Positions 37,475 through 46,376 of a DNA stretch of 64,000 bases are shown one piece after another. A program made the translations under genes and the position numbers. Origin of the DNA: Gammaproteobacteria bacterium (GTDB taxonomy: Bacteria; Pseudomonadota; Gammaproteobacteria; SZUA-229); NCBI GenBank assembly GCA_016744065.1, contig JADGFA010000007.1, positions 44,460-108,459 on the forward strand. The letters are read 5' to 3'. A model generated the notes under the pieces. It ran no database searches and was not told where the DNA came from. It was given only the letters and a program-made list of their open reading frames with translations. The number at the start of each line of letters is the position of its first letter. The stretch's first letter is position 1.

Positions 37475-37630
37475 GAATACATATAACCCTTACGCTCTGA
37501 GGCGACAATATTTTGATATGACTTTTTATTTAGTATAGTTGACTTTTATCAAGTATTATGAATATAAGAATTTAGTTATATTATTTTATTCTGGGTTTGT
37601 TATGGAGGTAACAATGAGGAGGGGGTTAAA

Positions 37631-37723
37631 ATGCATTATTTATATATGATTAATACCCGTGTCGATAAAAATCATTATGGCCTGCTTTTCTGGTTAACAG
37701 TAAGCCACCTGAAGAGGGATTAA
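37631..37723 (+). CDS. Possible 30-residue peptide gene
   Basis: ATG 37631 follows the strong ribosome binding site AGGAGGGGG (37617-37625) at five bases and opens a 30-codon frame (MHYLYMINTRVDKNHYG onward). The end touches the convergent DUF3144 gene. The ribosome binding site is notable but no homology is known. Confidence 0.22.
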   Translation: MHYLYMINTRVDKNHYGLLFWLTVSHLKRD

Positions 37724-37726
37724 ATA

Positions 37727-38017
37727 TTATTTTTTATCTAGATATTCTTTATAGTTTTTTTCATAATCATTAAGATTTTCAATTAATTTTTTTTGATATT
37801 CATTTGTCAAAAACTCAACAACCTTACTCTTGTCTTTCTGAAAATCAGATAGATCTTTAGCCGATGAAGCATACATAAATGCATTAAAACGTGCTGCTGA
37901 AAATATAATGGATGTGCTCACTTTGCCATTTTTATATTTATCACACTGCTTATTCGCAAGCTTAATAAAATCATCAGTGATTTTCCAGAATGCATCATCA
38001 CGGAGGTCTTTGCTCAT
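37727..38017 (-). CDS. DUF3144 family protein
   Basis: The 96-residue protein has the DUF3144 pattern: MSKDLRDDAFWKITDDFI, then SIIFSAARFNAFMYASSA, then a NLNDYEKNYKEYL end. It is cytoplasmic and all helical. Function is unknown. It stands alone between the signalling operon and moaA. Confidence 0.9.
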   Translation of the reverse strand: MSKDLRDDAFWKITDDFIKLANKQCDKYKNGKVSTSIIFSAARFNAFMYASSAKDLSDFQKDKSKVVEFLTNEYQKKLIENLNDYEKNYKEYLDKK

Positions 38018-38211
38018 GGATTTTTCTCTTTAAATTTCAATTGGAAGGGCGATTCTATGAATACACATTTACTGATTTACGCAAGACTGTTAATAAAATG
38101 CAGCCTCTACAGACAAAGCCAAAAACTGAGTAAATAACTAGAATAGAAGATATGACCACACTCGACATTGTTTTTAAGACAACTCAATAAAACAAGTTTT
38201 TAAATTATTTT

Positions 38212-39198
38212 TCAGCCGCCAGTATACGACATAAAACGTAACACTTTTTCAGGATTTTCATTAAACTCGTGTTTTTCTGGCTTTAAGTCTATTGCACAAC
38301 GAATAGCCTGTTCCAGCTCGTCATCTGTTATTCCCGCACGCAGCAATGGACGTAACTCAAAATTATCTTCCTGCCCCAAACAGGTATAAATAGTACCATC
38401 TACAGACAAACGAACTCTGTTACAGGTCTCACAGAAATGCTGGGACAATGGGGTAATAAAACCGATGTTAATATCCGTACCCTGTACATTCATATACCGA
38501 GCCGGACCACCACCTGGCATAACGCCCGGCACTAGATCAAAACGTTTTGACAGTCGCTGCTTTATATCCTGCAGGTTAATAAATTTATCTGTCGCTTTGC
38601 GACCCATTTCACCAACAGGCATGGTTTCTATAAAACGTAGCGTAAAACCATGTTTTGCACAAAACTCAACCATATCTTCTACTTCATGGTCATTTATACC
38701 TTTCATTAAAACCATATTTATTTTTATAGGGCTTAAACCCGCTGCTTTTGCAGCCATTAAACCGTCTAAAACCTTGCTTAACTTACCACCTGTTAATTCT
38801 TTGAAGGTATCAACATTTAAACTGTCGAGACTAACATTTATGCGGCTAATACCTGCTATTTTTAATTCCTCTGCATGTTTAACCATGCGAGTACAATTGG
38901 TACTCAGAGACAGATCCTCTAACCCGGCAAGTGCAGACAGCCTGAACGCAAGTTGTGGCAAGTTTTTTCTAACCAGAGGCTCCCCCCCGGTTAAACGTAC
39001 CCGGCGTGTGCCCATTCTTGCAAACGCAGCAACAACTCTTTCAAGCTCATCAAAGGTCAGCCATTCATCTGGCTCATGAAAACCTTTAAAGTGCTTCGGC
39101 ATACAATAGGTGCAGCGTAAATCACATCGGTCAGTAACCGATATGCGGACATAATCAATGCTACGCCCGAACTGATCTATTAATGCTGTTTCTGTCAT
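38212..39198 (-). CDS. moaA: GTP 3',8-cyclase of molybdenum cofactor synthesis
   Basis: MoaA is a radical-SAM enzyme that converts GTP to the precursor of cyclic pyranopterin, the first step of molybdenum cofactor synthesis. The protein has 328 residues, the N-terminal cluster motif CDLRCTYC (C25, C29, C32), GGEPLVRKNL, a C-terminal second cluster with CETCNRVRL, and the essential C-terminal Gly-Gly. It diverges from soeABC, whose catalytic subunit needs this cofactor, so the linkage makes sense. A hairpin lies in its leader (39234-39265). Confidence 0.97.
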   Translation of the reverse strand: MTETALIDQFGRSIDYVRISVTDRCDLRCTYCMPKHFKGFHEPDEWLTFDELERVVAAFARMGTRRVRLTGGEPLVRKNLPQLAFRLSALAGLEDLSLSTNCTRMVKHAEELKIAGISRINVSLDSLNVDTFKELTGGKLSKVLDGLMAAKAAGLSPIKINMVLMKGINDHEVEDMVEFCAKHGFTLRFIETMPVGEMGRKATDKFINLQDIKQRLSKRFDLVPGVMPGGGPARYMNVQGTDINIGFITPLSQHFCETCNRVRLSVDGTIYTCLGQEDNFELRPLLRAGITDDELEQAIRCAIDLKPEKHEFNENPEKVLRFMSYTGG

Positions 39199-39233
39199 AA
39201 CTTACGTCCTCGTTTAATACTTGCCCATGAGTA

Positions 39234-39265
39234 TGACCTGAAAAAGCCTAAGGGGTTTCAGGTCA
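39234..39265 (-). repeat. Perfect 10-bp inverted repeat in the moaA leader
   Basis: TGACCTGAAA (39234-39243) pairs perfectly with TTTCAGGTCA (39256-39265), loop 12. It would form a hairpin in the leader of moaA mRNA, 36 bases from the start codon. A related pair with the same flanks (AGTATGA before, CCC after) is at 59734-59785, so it may be a dispersed element rather than a moaA-specific control. Confidence 0.6.
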
Positions 39266-39666
39266 CCCTATATAATGTATAAGACAAGTTATTGGCCTTA
39301 ATCAATTATGGGCAATATAAAGCTCATAATATAAGAAAAACCTCATATTCTCTACCTTACTTAATATGGGACTATATTACCGTTTGTCGAGTTAAATATT
39401 TTGTTATTAATCTAACCTGTTTTTATGCCGGTATTCCTATGGCCCATTATTACAATTAAAAACAATCAGTTAGCTATGTTATTAACCATTTAAAAATCCA
39501 TACATTTACTATAACCGCGCTACAGAAGGCTATCATATCTGTAATGAAATTTTTTCTATGCTATATCTTTACCCTCCAACGATAACCTTTTTTAAGATTA
39601 GTATTAATTTTAGTAATAAGGCATATAAGTATTTTATGATTAACTTAACAATGTTGATTAGCTTTA

Positions 39667-39680
39667 TTGATCTTGATCAA
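39667..39680 (+). promoter_or_regulatory. FNR/CRP-family binding site upstream of soeA
   Basis: TTGAT-CTTG-ATCAA is a perfect match to the FNR/ANR consensus. It is centred 42 bases before the soeA start codon. TATAAT follows immediately at 39681. If that is the -10, the site would overlap the core promoter and act in repression; if the true -10 is nearer the gene, it could activate. The direction of control cannot be decided from sequence. Confidence 0.65.
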
Positions 39681-39715
39681 TATAATCATTCGACACTTTA
39701 GAACAGGATTTTAGT

Positions 39716-42625
39716 ATGGCACCCAGTGTAATTCATGACGCGACCAAACAACCAGAAGGTCGCATCGAAACTAAAAACACAACTTGTTATATGTGTGCTT
39801 GTCGTTGTGGCATTCGCGTAACACTGCGCGACAACGAAGTACGTTATATACAGGGCAACCCGGAGCACCCTTTAAATAAAGGTGTAATTTGCGCTAAAGG
39901 CGCATCGGGTATAATGAAGCAGTATTCTCCTGCACGTTTAACCAAGCCTTTATTACGCAAGAAAGGCTCTTTGCGGGGCGATGCAGAGTTCGAGGAAATT
40001 TCCTGGGATAAGGCATTCGATATTATGGAAGATCGTCTGGCAAATATTCGCGCGACTGATCCTAAAAAATTCACCCTGATCACTGGTCGCGACCAGATGC
40101 AGGCCTTAACCGGCATGTTCGCCAAGAATTATGGCACACCTAACTATTCGGCACACGGTGGTTTCTGCTCGGTTAATATGGCAGCAGGCATGATCTACTC
40201 GATTGGTGGTTCATTCTGGGAATTCGGTGGTCCTGATCTGGAACGCTCTAAGCTGTTCATCATGATTGGCACAGCAGAAGATCATCACTCTAACCCAATG
40301 AAAATCGCCCTGTCTGAATTCAAACGTAATGGTGGTCGCTTTATTTCGATCAATCCAGTGCGTACCGGTTACTCGGCAATTGCAGATGAATGGGTTCCAA
40401 TCAAGCCTGGTACAGATAACGCATTAATACTGGCGATTGTACGTGAGTTAATTGAAACCGGTTTATATGACCGTGAGTTTGTTAAAGATTACTCAAACTC
40501 TGGACAGCTGGTTAACTGTGATGAGAGTTCAGAGCAGCATGGCATGTTCTACCGTATGGACATAACCGACCCTGAAGAAGGCTGTTTCGATCATCAGAAC
40601 CAGATGTGGTGGGATCGCCATACTAACAAAGCTGTTCGTACACATACTGAAGGCGCTGATCCATTCTTAATGGGTGAGTTCACCATGGAAGACGGCACGC
40701 CGGTTAAGCCTGCATTCCAGCTTCTTAAAGAGTCTGTTGAAGAATATACACCAGAATGGGCCTCATCGGTTACTGGCATTCCAGCCGAAACCATTCGCCG
40801 CCTGGCTCACGAAATGGGCATTGTAGCGCGTGATGAGAAAATCGAATTACCGATTGCCTGGACGGATACCTGGGGACGTGAGCATGCATCTGTAACCGGT
40901 AACCCGGTTTCATTCCATGCCATGCGTGGTTTGGCTGCTCACTCAAATGGCTTTCAAACCATTCGCGGCCTGTCGATTTTAATGTCAATACTGGGCACCA
41001 TTGATCGACCGGGTGGATTTCGCCATAAGGCGCCTTTCCCTCGGCCGATTCCCCCCTGCCCTAAAACACCAAAAGGGCCAGAGGGTGTTAAACCCAATAC
41101 GCCATTAGGTGGCATGCCATTAGGTTTCCCTGCTGCACCAGAAGATTTATTTCTGGATGACGACGGTGGCCCAGTTCGCCTGGATAAAGGCTTCTCATGG
41201 GAATTCCCATTATCAGCCCACGGATTAATGCACAATGCCATCACGAATGCATGGCGTGGCGACCCATACAAAATTGACACCATGATGATCTTTATGGCAA
41301 ACATGGCATGGAACTCATCCATGAACACCAATGAAGTTCGTGACATGTTAAATGACAAGGATGAAGACGGTGAATACAAAATTCCATTTTTGATTGTTGC
41401 CGATGCTTTCCATTCTGAAACCGTTGCTTTTGCTGACCTTGTATTACCAGATACAACCTATCTTGAGCGTCACGATGTAATGTCGATGCTGGATCGTCCA
41501 ATTTCAGAATTTGATGGCCCGGTTGATTCGGTACGTATTCCGGTTGTACCACCCAAGGGTGATTGCAAACCATTTCAGGAAGTATTAATTGAATTAGGCT
41601 CACGCTTAAAACTGCCTGTATTCATAAATGAAGATGGTTCACGTAAATATCGTGACTACCCGGAGTTTGTTACCAACTTTGAAACTGAACCCGGATCGGG
41701 TATCGGCTTCCTCGCCGGCTGGCGTGGCAAAGGTGGCGAGAAGTTCATGAAAGGTGAACCAAATCCAAACCAGTGGGAAATGTACGAAAAAAATAACTGT
41801 GTATACCAGTATCACTTACCGGTTTCTTATCAGTATATGCGTAACTGGAACCAGGGTTATTTGACCTGGGCACAGGATCACCGTTTAACCCGTTATGATG
41901 AACCAATAAATATTCATATTTATTCTGAAGTTCTACAGAAATTCAGACTGGCTGCACAGGGCAAGCGCCCCGGCCGTCAGCCACCTGATCATTTACGTGC
42001 TCGGGTTGAAGAACATTTCAATCCACTGCCTTTCTACTCTGAAACACTGGAAGGCAAGTTAACAGATAAACAGAAATACCCAATTAATGCTCTAACTCAA
42101 CGCCCAATGGCGATGTACCACTCATGGGATTCTCAGAATGCCTGGCTACGTCAGATTCATGCGCATAACTATATGCACGTGCATCCATCATTGGGTGAGA
42201 AGCATAACTTTAAAGATGGTGACTGGATTTATGTTGAATCCATGCATGGCAAGGTACGTTGTATGGCGCGCTTCTCGGAAGCCGTTGAGCCAGGCACCAT
42301 CTGGACCTGGAATGCGATAGGTAAGGCGAAAGGCGCATGGAACCTGAGTGATGATGCAAACGAATCACAACAGGGTTTCCTGCTTAACCACTTGATTGCG
42401 GAAGAGCTACCTAAAAACGAATGTGGTGACCACATCTCTAACTCTGACCCGGTAACGGGGCAGGCTGCATGGTATGACGTACGTGTACGTGTTTACAAGG
42501 CAGAAGATGATGCTGATCACACATTACCGCAATTTAATGCCATGAAAGTTTTACCGGGCATGAGCATTCGCCGTAAATGGCAGGGCTTTTTTGCCGGTAA
42601 GTTTGACAAGAAGGGGGCTAAATAA
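39716..42625 (+). CDS. soeA: Molybdopterin catalytic subunit of cytoplasmic sulfite dehydrogenase
   Basis: The 969-residue protein belongs to the DMSO-reductase family. It has an N-terminal 4Fe-4S site (C24, C27, C31, C59) and a cysteine at 151 in GGFCSVN that could bind molybdenum. There is no Tat signal, so it acts in the cytoplasm. Length, absence of a signal, and the following soeB and soeC match SoeABC, which oxidises sulfite to sulfate and passes electrons to quinone in sulfur bacteria. A related polysulfide or thiosulfate reductase is the main alternative. AGGA lies nine bases before the ATG. Confidence 0.88.
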   Translation: MAPSVIHDATKQPEGRIETKNTTCYMCACRCGIRVTLRDNEVRYIQGNPEHPLNKGVICAKGASGIMKQYSPARLTKPLLRKKGSLRGDAEFEEISWDKAFDIMEDRLANIRATDPKKFTLITGRDQMQALTGMFAKNYGTPNYSAHGGFCSVNMAAGMIYSIGGSFWEFGGPDLERSKLFIMIGTAEDHHSNPMKIALSEFKRNGGRFISINPVRTGYSAIADEWVPIKPGTDNALILAIVRELIETGLYDREFVKDYSNSGQLVNCDESSEQHGMFYRMDITDPEEGCFDHQNQMWWDRHTNKAVRTHTEGADPFLMGEFTMEDGTPVKPAFQLLKESVEEYTPEWASSVTGIPAETIRRLAHEMGIVARDEKIELPIAWTDTWGREHASVTGNPVSFHAMRGLAAHSNGFQTIRGLSILMSILGTIDRPGGFRHKAPFPRPIPPCPKTPKGPEGVKPNTPLGGMPLGFPAAPEDLFLDDDGGPVRLDKGFSWEFPLSAHGLMHNAITNAWRGDPYKIDTMMIFMANMAWNSSMNTNEVRDMLNDKDEDGEYKIPFLIVADAFHSETVAFADLVLPDTTYLERHDVMSMLDRPISEFDGPVDSVRIPVVPPKGDCKPFQEVLIELGSRLKLPVFINEDGSRKYRDYPEFVTNFETEPGSGIGFLAGWRGKGGEKFMKGEPNPNQWEMYEKNNCVYQYHLPVSYQYMRNWNQGYLTWAQDHRLTRYDEPINIHIYSEVLQKFRLAAQGKRPGRQPPDHLRARVEEHFNPLPFYSETLEGKLTDKQKYPINALTQRPMAMYHSWDSQNAWLRQIHAHNYMHVHPSLGEKHNFKDGDWIYVESMHGKVRCMARFSEAVEPGTIWTWNAIGKAKGAWNLSDDANESQQGFLLNHLIAEELPKNECGDHISNSDPVTGQAAWYDVRVRVYKAEDDADHTLPQFNAMKVLPGMSIRRKWQGFFAGKFDKKGAK

Positions 42626-43356
42626 TGACTCAGCTAGCTCTGATAATAGATCTAAATGTATGCGTTGGCTGTAGTGCCTGCGTAACCTCATGTAAAGAGT
42701 GGAACACGTCTGGCCCCGCGGGCTTTATGTCTGATGACAACCCGTACCAGAAAGATCCAACGGGTACTTTCTTTAATCGTGTACAAACTTATGAAGTAGG
42801 TGAATTTCCAAAAACAGAAACAGTTCACTTTCCTAAATCATGTTTACATTGTGAAGAACCACCTTGCGTTCCTGTGTGCCCCACCGGTGCCAGTTATAAA
42901 CGTGAGCAAGATGGTATTGTTCTGGTTGATTACGATAAATGTATTGGCTGTAAATACTGTTCATGGGCCTGCCCTTACGGTGCCCGTGAAATCGATGAAC
43001 ACCAGAAAGTCATGAAAAAATGCACTTTATGTGTGGATCGAATTTATGACGAAACACTGCCTGAGTCTGAACGTAAACCAGCCTGTGTTTTAGCCTGTCC
43101 GACAAACGCTCGTCTGTTTGGTGATGTACATGATGCCGATTCAGAAGTATCTGAATTAATTCGTGAACAGGGTGGTTACCAGTTGATGCCTGAATGGGGC
43201 ACGCAACCATCCAACCATTACTTACCACGTCGTAAGAACAAAATTACGATTCATAAAGACGAACTGGTACGTGTTGATAATCCGCTTAATAAAGAGCAGA
43301 AAGAACACCATAAACCCGTTGATGGTTCGGTACTCGATGATAACTCATTCATCTAA
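42625..43356 (+). CDS. soeB: Four-cluster iron-sulfur subunit of sulfite dehydrogenase
   Basis: The 243-residue protein has four cysteine groups for 4Fe-4S clusters: CVGCSACVTSC, CLHCEEPPCVPVCP, CIGCKYCSWACP, and CTLC paired with CVLACP. This is the DmsB/PsrB type electron-transfer subunit. It carries electrons from SoeA to SoeC. Its ATG overlaps the soeA stop. It has no signal peptide, in line with a cytoplasmic complex. Confidence 0.93.
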   Translation: MTQLALIIDLNVCVGCSACVTSCKEWNTSGPAGFMSDDNPYQKDPTGTFFNRVQTYEVGEFPKTETVHFPKSCLHCEEPPCVPVCPTGASYKREQDGIVLVDYDKCIGCKYCSWACPYGAREIDEHQKVMKKCTLCVDRIYDETLPESERKPACVLACPTNARLFGDVHDADSEVSELIREQGGYQLMPEWGTQPSNHYLPRRKNKITIHKDELVRVDNPLNKEQKEHHKPVDGSVLDDNSFI

Positions 43357-43494
43357 TGTAGCACTCCAGCTCACCTCTATGCGGCTCCATGACTGCGTTA
43401 GAAAATGGACACTTACGGCTCTAAATATTAAGGCCGTAAGTTCACATTTTCTACCTTGTCCTGAAACTGCATAGAGGCAACCTGAAGCGTTACA
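43357..43494. repeat. 138-bp imperfect inverted repeat between soeB and soeC (MITE-like)
   Basis: The stretch folds on itself: TGTAGC at the left end matches GTTACA at the right with few differences; CCTCTATGC (43374-43382) pairs with GCATAGAGG (43469-43477); TAGAAAATG (43399-43407) pairs with CATTTTCTA (43445-43453); ACTTACGGC (43411-43419) pairs with GCCGTAAGT (43433-43441). It begins at the base after the soeB stop. It has no coding frame. It could be a miniature mobile element or an mRNA-stabilising structure. No clear target duplication is seen. Confidence 0.75.
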
Positions 43495-43535
43495 TAGATA
43501 AGCTTTTATATTATTAATTTACTAAGGAGAGAATT

Positions 43536-44513
43536 ATGCATCCCGCATTTTCTGTCATATTTTTAACAACATTAATCGGAGCAGGACAGGGTTTATTCCT
43601 GGCACTGTTTTCAACACAGGTTTACTCAGAGTTTGATTTGTTACCCGGCATTGGTGACACCAACTTCTATGGTATCGGCGCCGCTATTGCTTTAGCTCTA
43701 TTGATTGGTGGTTTAATTTCATCCATCTTTCATCTGGGCCACCCTGAACGCGCATGGCGCTCTGCTGCACGCTGGAAAACCTCATGGTTATCACGTGAAG
43801 TCATTGCACTACCCACAACAATGGCAGCCGTATTTGCCTATGGCCTGATTCATATTATGAACCTGGACAGTGTTGCGTTTACCCACGGTGAAGTTTCTTT
43901 GAGCATGAGCCTGTTTGTGGGTGTGATTGCTGTTATTGCAACGTTAGCGTTGTTTCTTTGCACAGCAATGATCTATGCCTGCATTAAATTTTTACAGGAA
44001 TGGTCTAGTCCTTTAACGGTTATAAACTACTTCCTGTTTGGTACCGCCTCAGGTTTTACACTGGCAACTGCACTGGCAAGTTACCTTGGACTTGAACAGC
44101 AAACACTCTTTTTGGGTGGCTGGGCAATTGCATTAACCGTTGTGGTTTTCGTTACCCGCTCCGCATCACTATACAGAAACAGCCGTATTAAGCACAAGTC
44201 GACTATTCAGTCTGCTATCGGCATTCGGCATAATAAAATTTCTCAAAACTCACAGGGTGCTATGGGTGGCTCATTTAATACACGTGAATACTTTCATGGT
44301 AAAACAGCCATGTTCCTGAAATCGATTAAATTCATTTTTATGATTTTAGTATTCCCTGTACCTTTAGTTCTGCTTTCTGCGGCTATCAGTAATGGCAACA
44401 CGGATGTTTTAATTAGCGCATTCATTATTCAGTTCGTTGGTCTGGTTGCTGAACGCTGGTTCTTTTTTGCTCAGGCGAATCATCCTCAGAATATTTATTA
44501 CCAGACGGTGTAG
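43536..44513 (+). CDS. soeC: NrfD/DmsC-type membrane anchor of sulfite dehydrogenase
   Basis: The 325-residue protein has eight or so membrane helices and the start MHPAFSVIFLTTLIGAGQG, typical of DmsC-type anchors. The segment SSIFHLGHPERAWRSAARWKTSWLSRE is conserved for this family. It passes electrons to quinone. The last eight codons (ending QNIYYQTV) are inside the first unit of a 50-bp tandem repeat that continues past the stop. An inverted repeat separates it from soeB. Confidence 0.9.
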   Translation: MHPAFSVIFLTTLIGAGQGLFLALFSTQVYSEFDLLPGIGDTNFYGIGAAIALALLIGGLISSIFHLGHPERAWRSAARWKTSWLSREVIALPTTMAAVFAYGLIHIMNLDSVAFTHGEVSLSMSLFVGVIAVIATLALFLCTAMIYACIKFLQEWSSPLTVINYFLFGTASGFTLATALASYLGLEQQTLFLGGWAIALTVVVFVTRSASLYRNSRIKHKSTIQSAIGIRHNKISQNSQGAMGGSFNTREYFHGKTAMFLKSIKFIFMILVFPVPLVLLSAAISNGNTDVLISAFIIQFVGLVAERWFFFAQANHPQNIYYQTV

Positions 44514-44663
44514 AGATAACCCTGAAGACGTTTCCTCAGAATATTTATTACCAGACGGTGTAGAGATAACCCTGAAGACGTTTCCTCAGAATATTTATTA
44601 TCAGACGGTGTAGAGATAACTCTGAAGACATTTCCCCAGGGCATCGATTACCAGACTGTATAG
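44484..44663 (+). repeat. 50-bp tandem repeat, about 3.6 units, across the end of soeC
   Basis: Units begin CCTCAGAATATTTATTA at 44484, 44534 and 44584, nearly identical, followed by a decayed partial unit from 44634 (CCCCAGGGCATCGATTACC). The first unit covers the last codons and stop of soeC; the others are non-coding. Because 50 is not a multiple of three, extra units cannot extend the protein. The repeat grew by duplication of the gene end. Confidence 0.95.
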
Positions 44664-44674
44664 TCAATCCCAAA

Positions 44675-44706
44675 AACACAGCATATATTTATGCTGTGTT
44701 TTTTTT
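44675..44706 (+). terminator. Rho-independent terminator of the soe operon
   Basis: AACACAGCAT pairs with ATGCTGTGTT around a six-base loop, 10 perfect pairs, followed by a run of T. It lies just after the tandem repeat. Confidence 0.9.
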
Positions 44707-44805
44707 CGTCTATAGATTGTGTATGATAACCCTGTGCATCGTATACTTACGCTAATTGATAAAATATTTAAATAACAGCACATTTCAATTTACTCAGGAA
44801 ACACT

Positions 44806-45375
44806 ATGTTCAAGAAAATAATATTTGCAATCACCCTGCTCGCGCTTAGCTCACAAGCTTATGCCCGTGGTCTTGATATTAAACTAGCAGATGAAATGGC
44901 AGAATTTACCTATTTAACCGAGTCATCAACCTTTGGTTATGGCGGAGCAGATATTGGTTTTAGTGCCCTGTTCACAGAAGATGACGATTATCAAATCGGT
45001 GCAGGCATTATGGTTACGGGCAATCCAGCCGGTAACAATAAAGCAATACAGTTTGGTGTGGGTGGCAAGTTTGTCTTTGTAACACTTGATGCACCTGATG
45101 AGGAAGTTGGCGCAGTCGCTATTGCTGCTCAGTTCCGTTACATTATTGCATCAGAAACACCTGTGGCATTTGTTGTTGGTGTCGCCTTTGCACCTAGCGT
45201 CACATCATTCAGCGGTGCCGACAGTTATTCCGAATACGAATTTTCAATAGAGCTTGAAGTAACACCAAGTGCCAGAGCATATATAGGATATAGAAATATT
45301 GAATATGAATTTGAGGGTGGTGCAGATTTTGAATTAGATGATGGCGCACATGTTGGTGTTAAATTCGAATTTTAA
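44806..45375 (+). CDS. YfaZ-like outer-membrane beta-barrel protein
   Basis: The 189-residue protein has a signal peptide ending AYA (residue 20) and alternating beta strands with glycine and aromatic residues, ending in a terminal phenylalanine (GVKFEF). This is the YfaZ-type small barrel. Ligand and role are unknown. It is a single gene, convergent with lipA. Confidence 0.75.
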   Translation: MFKKIIFAITLLALSSQAYARGLDIKLADEMAEFTYLTESSTFGYGGADIGFSALFTEDDDYQIGAGIMVTGNPAGNNKAIQFGVGGKFVFVTLDAPDEEVGAVAIAAQFRYIIASETPVAFVVGVAFAPSVTSFSGADSYSEYEFSIELEVTPSARAYIGYRNIEYEFEGGADFELDDGAHVGVKFEF

Positions 45376-45381
45376 ATAACA

Positions 45382-45421
45382 AACAGTTTAAACTGTTCGT
45401 ACGTAACTACCGTTACGCACG
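45382..45421. terminator. Two hairpins between convergent yfaZ-like gene and lipA
   Basis: AACAGTTTAAACTGTT (45382-45397) is a perfect palindrome, and CGTACGTAAC-tacc-GTTACGCACG (45398-45421) is a near-perfect stem with one G-U. No long T-run follows, so termination on either strand is only likely from position. Confidence 0.4.
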
Positions 45422-45428
45422 GACAGCG

Positions 45429-46376
45429 CTAAAAATCACCAGATGCCTGCAAATCCGCATGATAAGACGAACGCACCATAGGCGCACTGGCAACCTGCTC
45501 AAAGCCCATTTGTTCCGCTAGAACTTTATACTCTTCAAATTCATCTGGCGTGACAAAACGTTTTACCGGCAAGTGATGCAATGTAGGCTGTAAGTACTGA
45601 CCCAGTGTTAACATAGTTACACCATGCGCACGCAAATCTTTTAGTACGCCAACAACTTCTTCTTTCTCTTCACCCAGGCCCAGCATTAAACCAGATTTCG
45701 TTGGTACACCTTTACAAACTTCACCAAACGCTTTTAACAAATCTAATGACCCCTGGTAGTCGGCACCTGGACGGCACTCTTTATATAAACGGGGAACAGT
45801 TTCTAAATTATGATTTAACACATCGGGTGGCGTTTTTTTCAAAATACCCATCGCCACATCGACACGGCCACGGAAATCAGGCACCAATGTTTCAATCTTT
45901 ATCTGCGGATTTAAATCACGGGCTTTTTCTATGCATTCAACAAAATGCGCTGCACCACCATCACGTAAATCATCCCTATCTACCGATGTAATAACCACGT
46001 ACTTTAATTGCATCGCATGAATAGTATCAGCCATATTCTGAGGTTCATCTGTATCAAGCGGTAATGGACGACCATGGCCCACATCACAAAAAGGGCAACG
46101 TCGCGTACAAATTTCACCCATAATCATAAATGTCGCCGTACCATGACCAAAACACTCGCCCAGATTCGGACAGGATGCCTCTTCACATACTGTAAACAGT
46201 TTTTGTTCCCGTAGAACTTTTTTAAGCCGTTTTACATTCGGATGAGTAGGCGCTTTGGCACGAATCCATTCAGGCTTGCGTTGCATCTTTTCAGTTTTTT
46301 CTATCTTAACCGGTATGCGCGCAACTTTTTCTTCGGCTGTTTGCTTTACACCTGCGACAACTTTATGCTTACTCAT
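45429..46376 (-). CDS. lipA: Lipoyl synthase
   Basis: LipA is a radical-SAM enzyme that inserts two sulfurs into protein-bound octanoate. The 315-residue protein has both cluster motifs: the auxiliary [12 protein letters not shown] and the SAM cluster CTRRCPFC. The C-terminal segment with [10 protein letters not shown] is also typical. Its start overlaps the end of lipB by four bases, so the two are coupled. Confidence 0.97.
   Translation of the reverse strand: MSKHKVVAGVKQTAEEKVARIPVKIEKTEKMQRKPEWIRAKAPTHPNVKRLKKVLREQKLFTVCEEASCPNLGECFGHGTATFMIMGEICTRRCPFCDVGHGRPLPLDTDEPQNMADTIHAMQLKYVVITSVDRDDLRDGGAAHFVECIEKARDLNPQIKIETLVPDFRGRVDVAMGILKKTPPDVLNHNLETVPRLYKECRPGADYQGSLDLLKAFGEVCKGVPTKSGLMLGLGEEKEEVVGVLKDLRAHGVTMLTLGQYLQPTLHHLPVKRFVTPDEFEEYKVLAEQMGFEQVASAPMVRSSYHADLQASGDF

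Larger units (their letters stand above)
39199..39715. other. 517-base intergenic region between moaA and soeA
   Basis: It holds the moaA leader hairpin and the FNR-like box, listed separately. A second weak FNR-like sequence, TTGGC-ctta-ATCAA, is at 39292-39305 toward moaA. The middle is AT-rich with no supported gene. The length suggests regulated divergent promoters. Confidence 0.5.

Noticed and set aside
40954..41379. Open frame of 141 codons antisense to soeA
   Set aside because: It is a shadow of a long, strongly conserved gene; the peptide has no recognisable domain and no ribosome binding site.
44484..44663. CRISPR array
   Set aside because: The repeats are head-to-tail without unique spacers, begin inside a gene and have no cas genes nearby.
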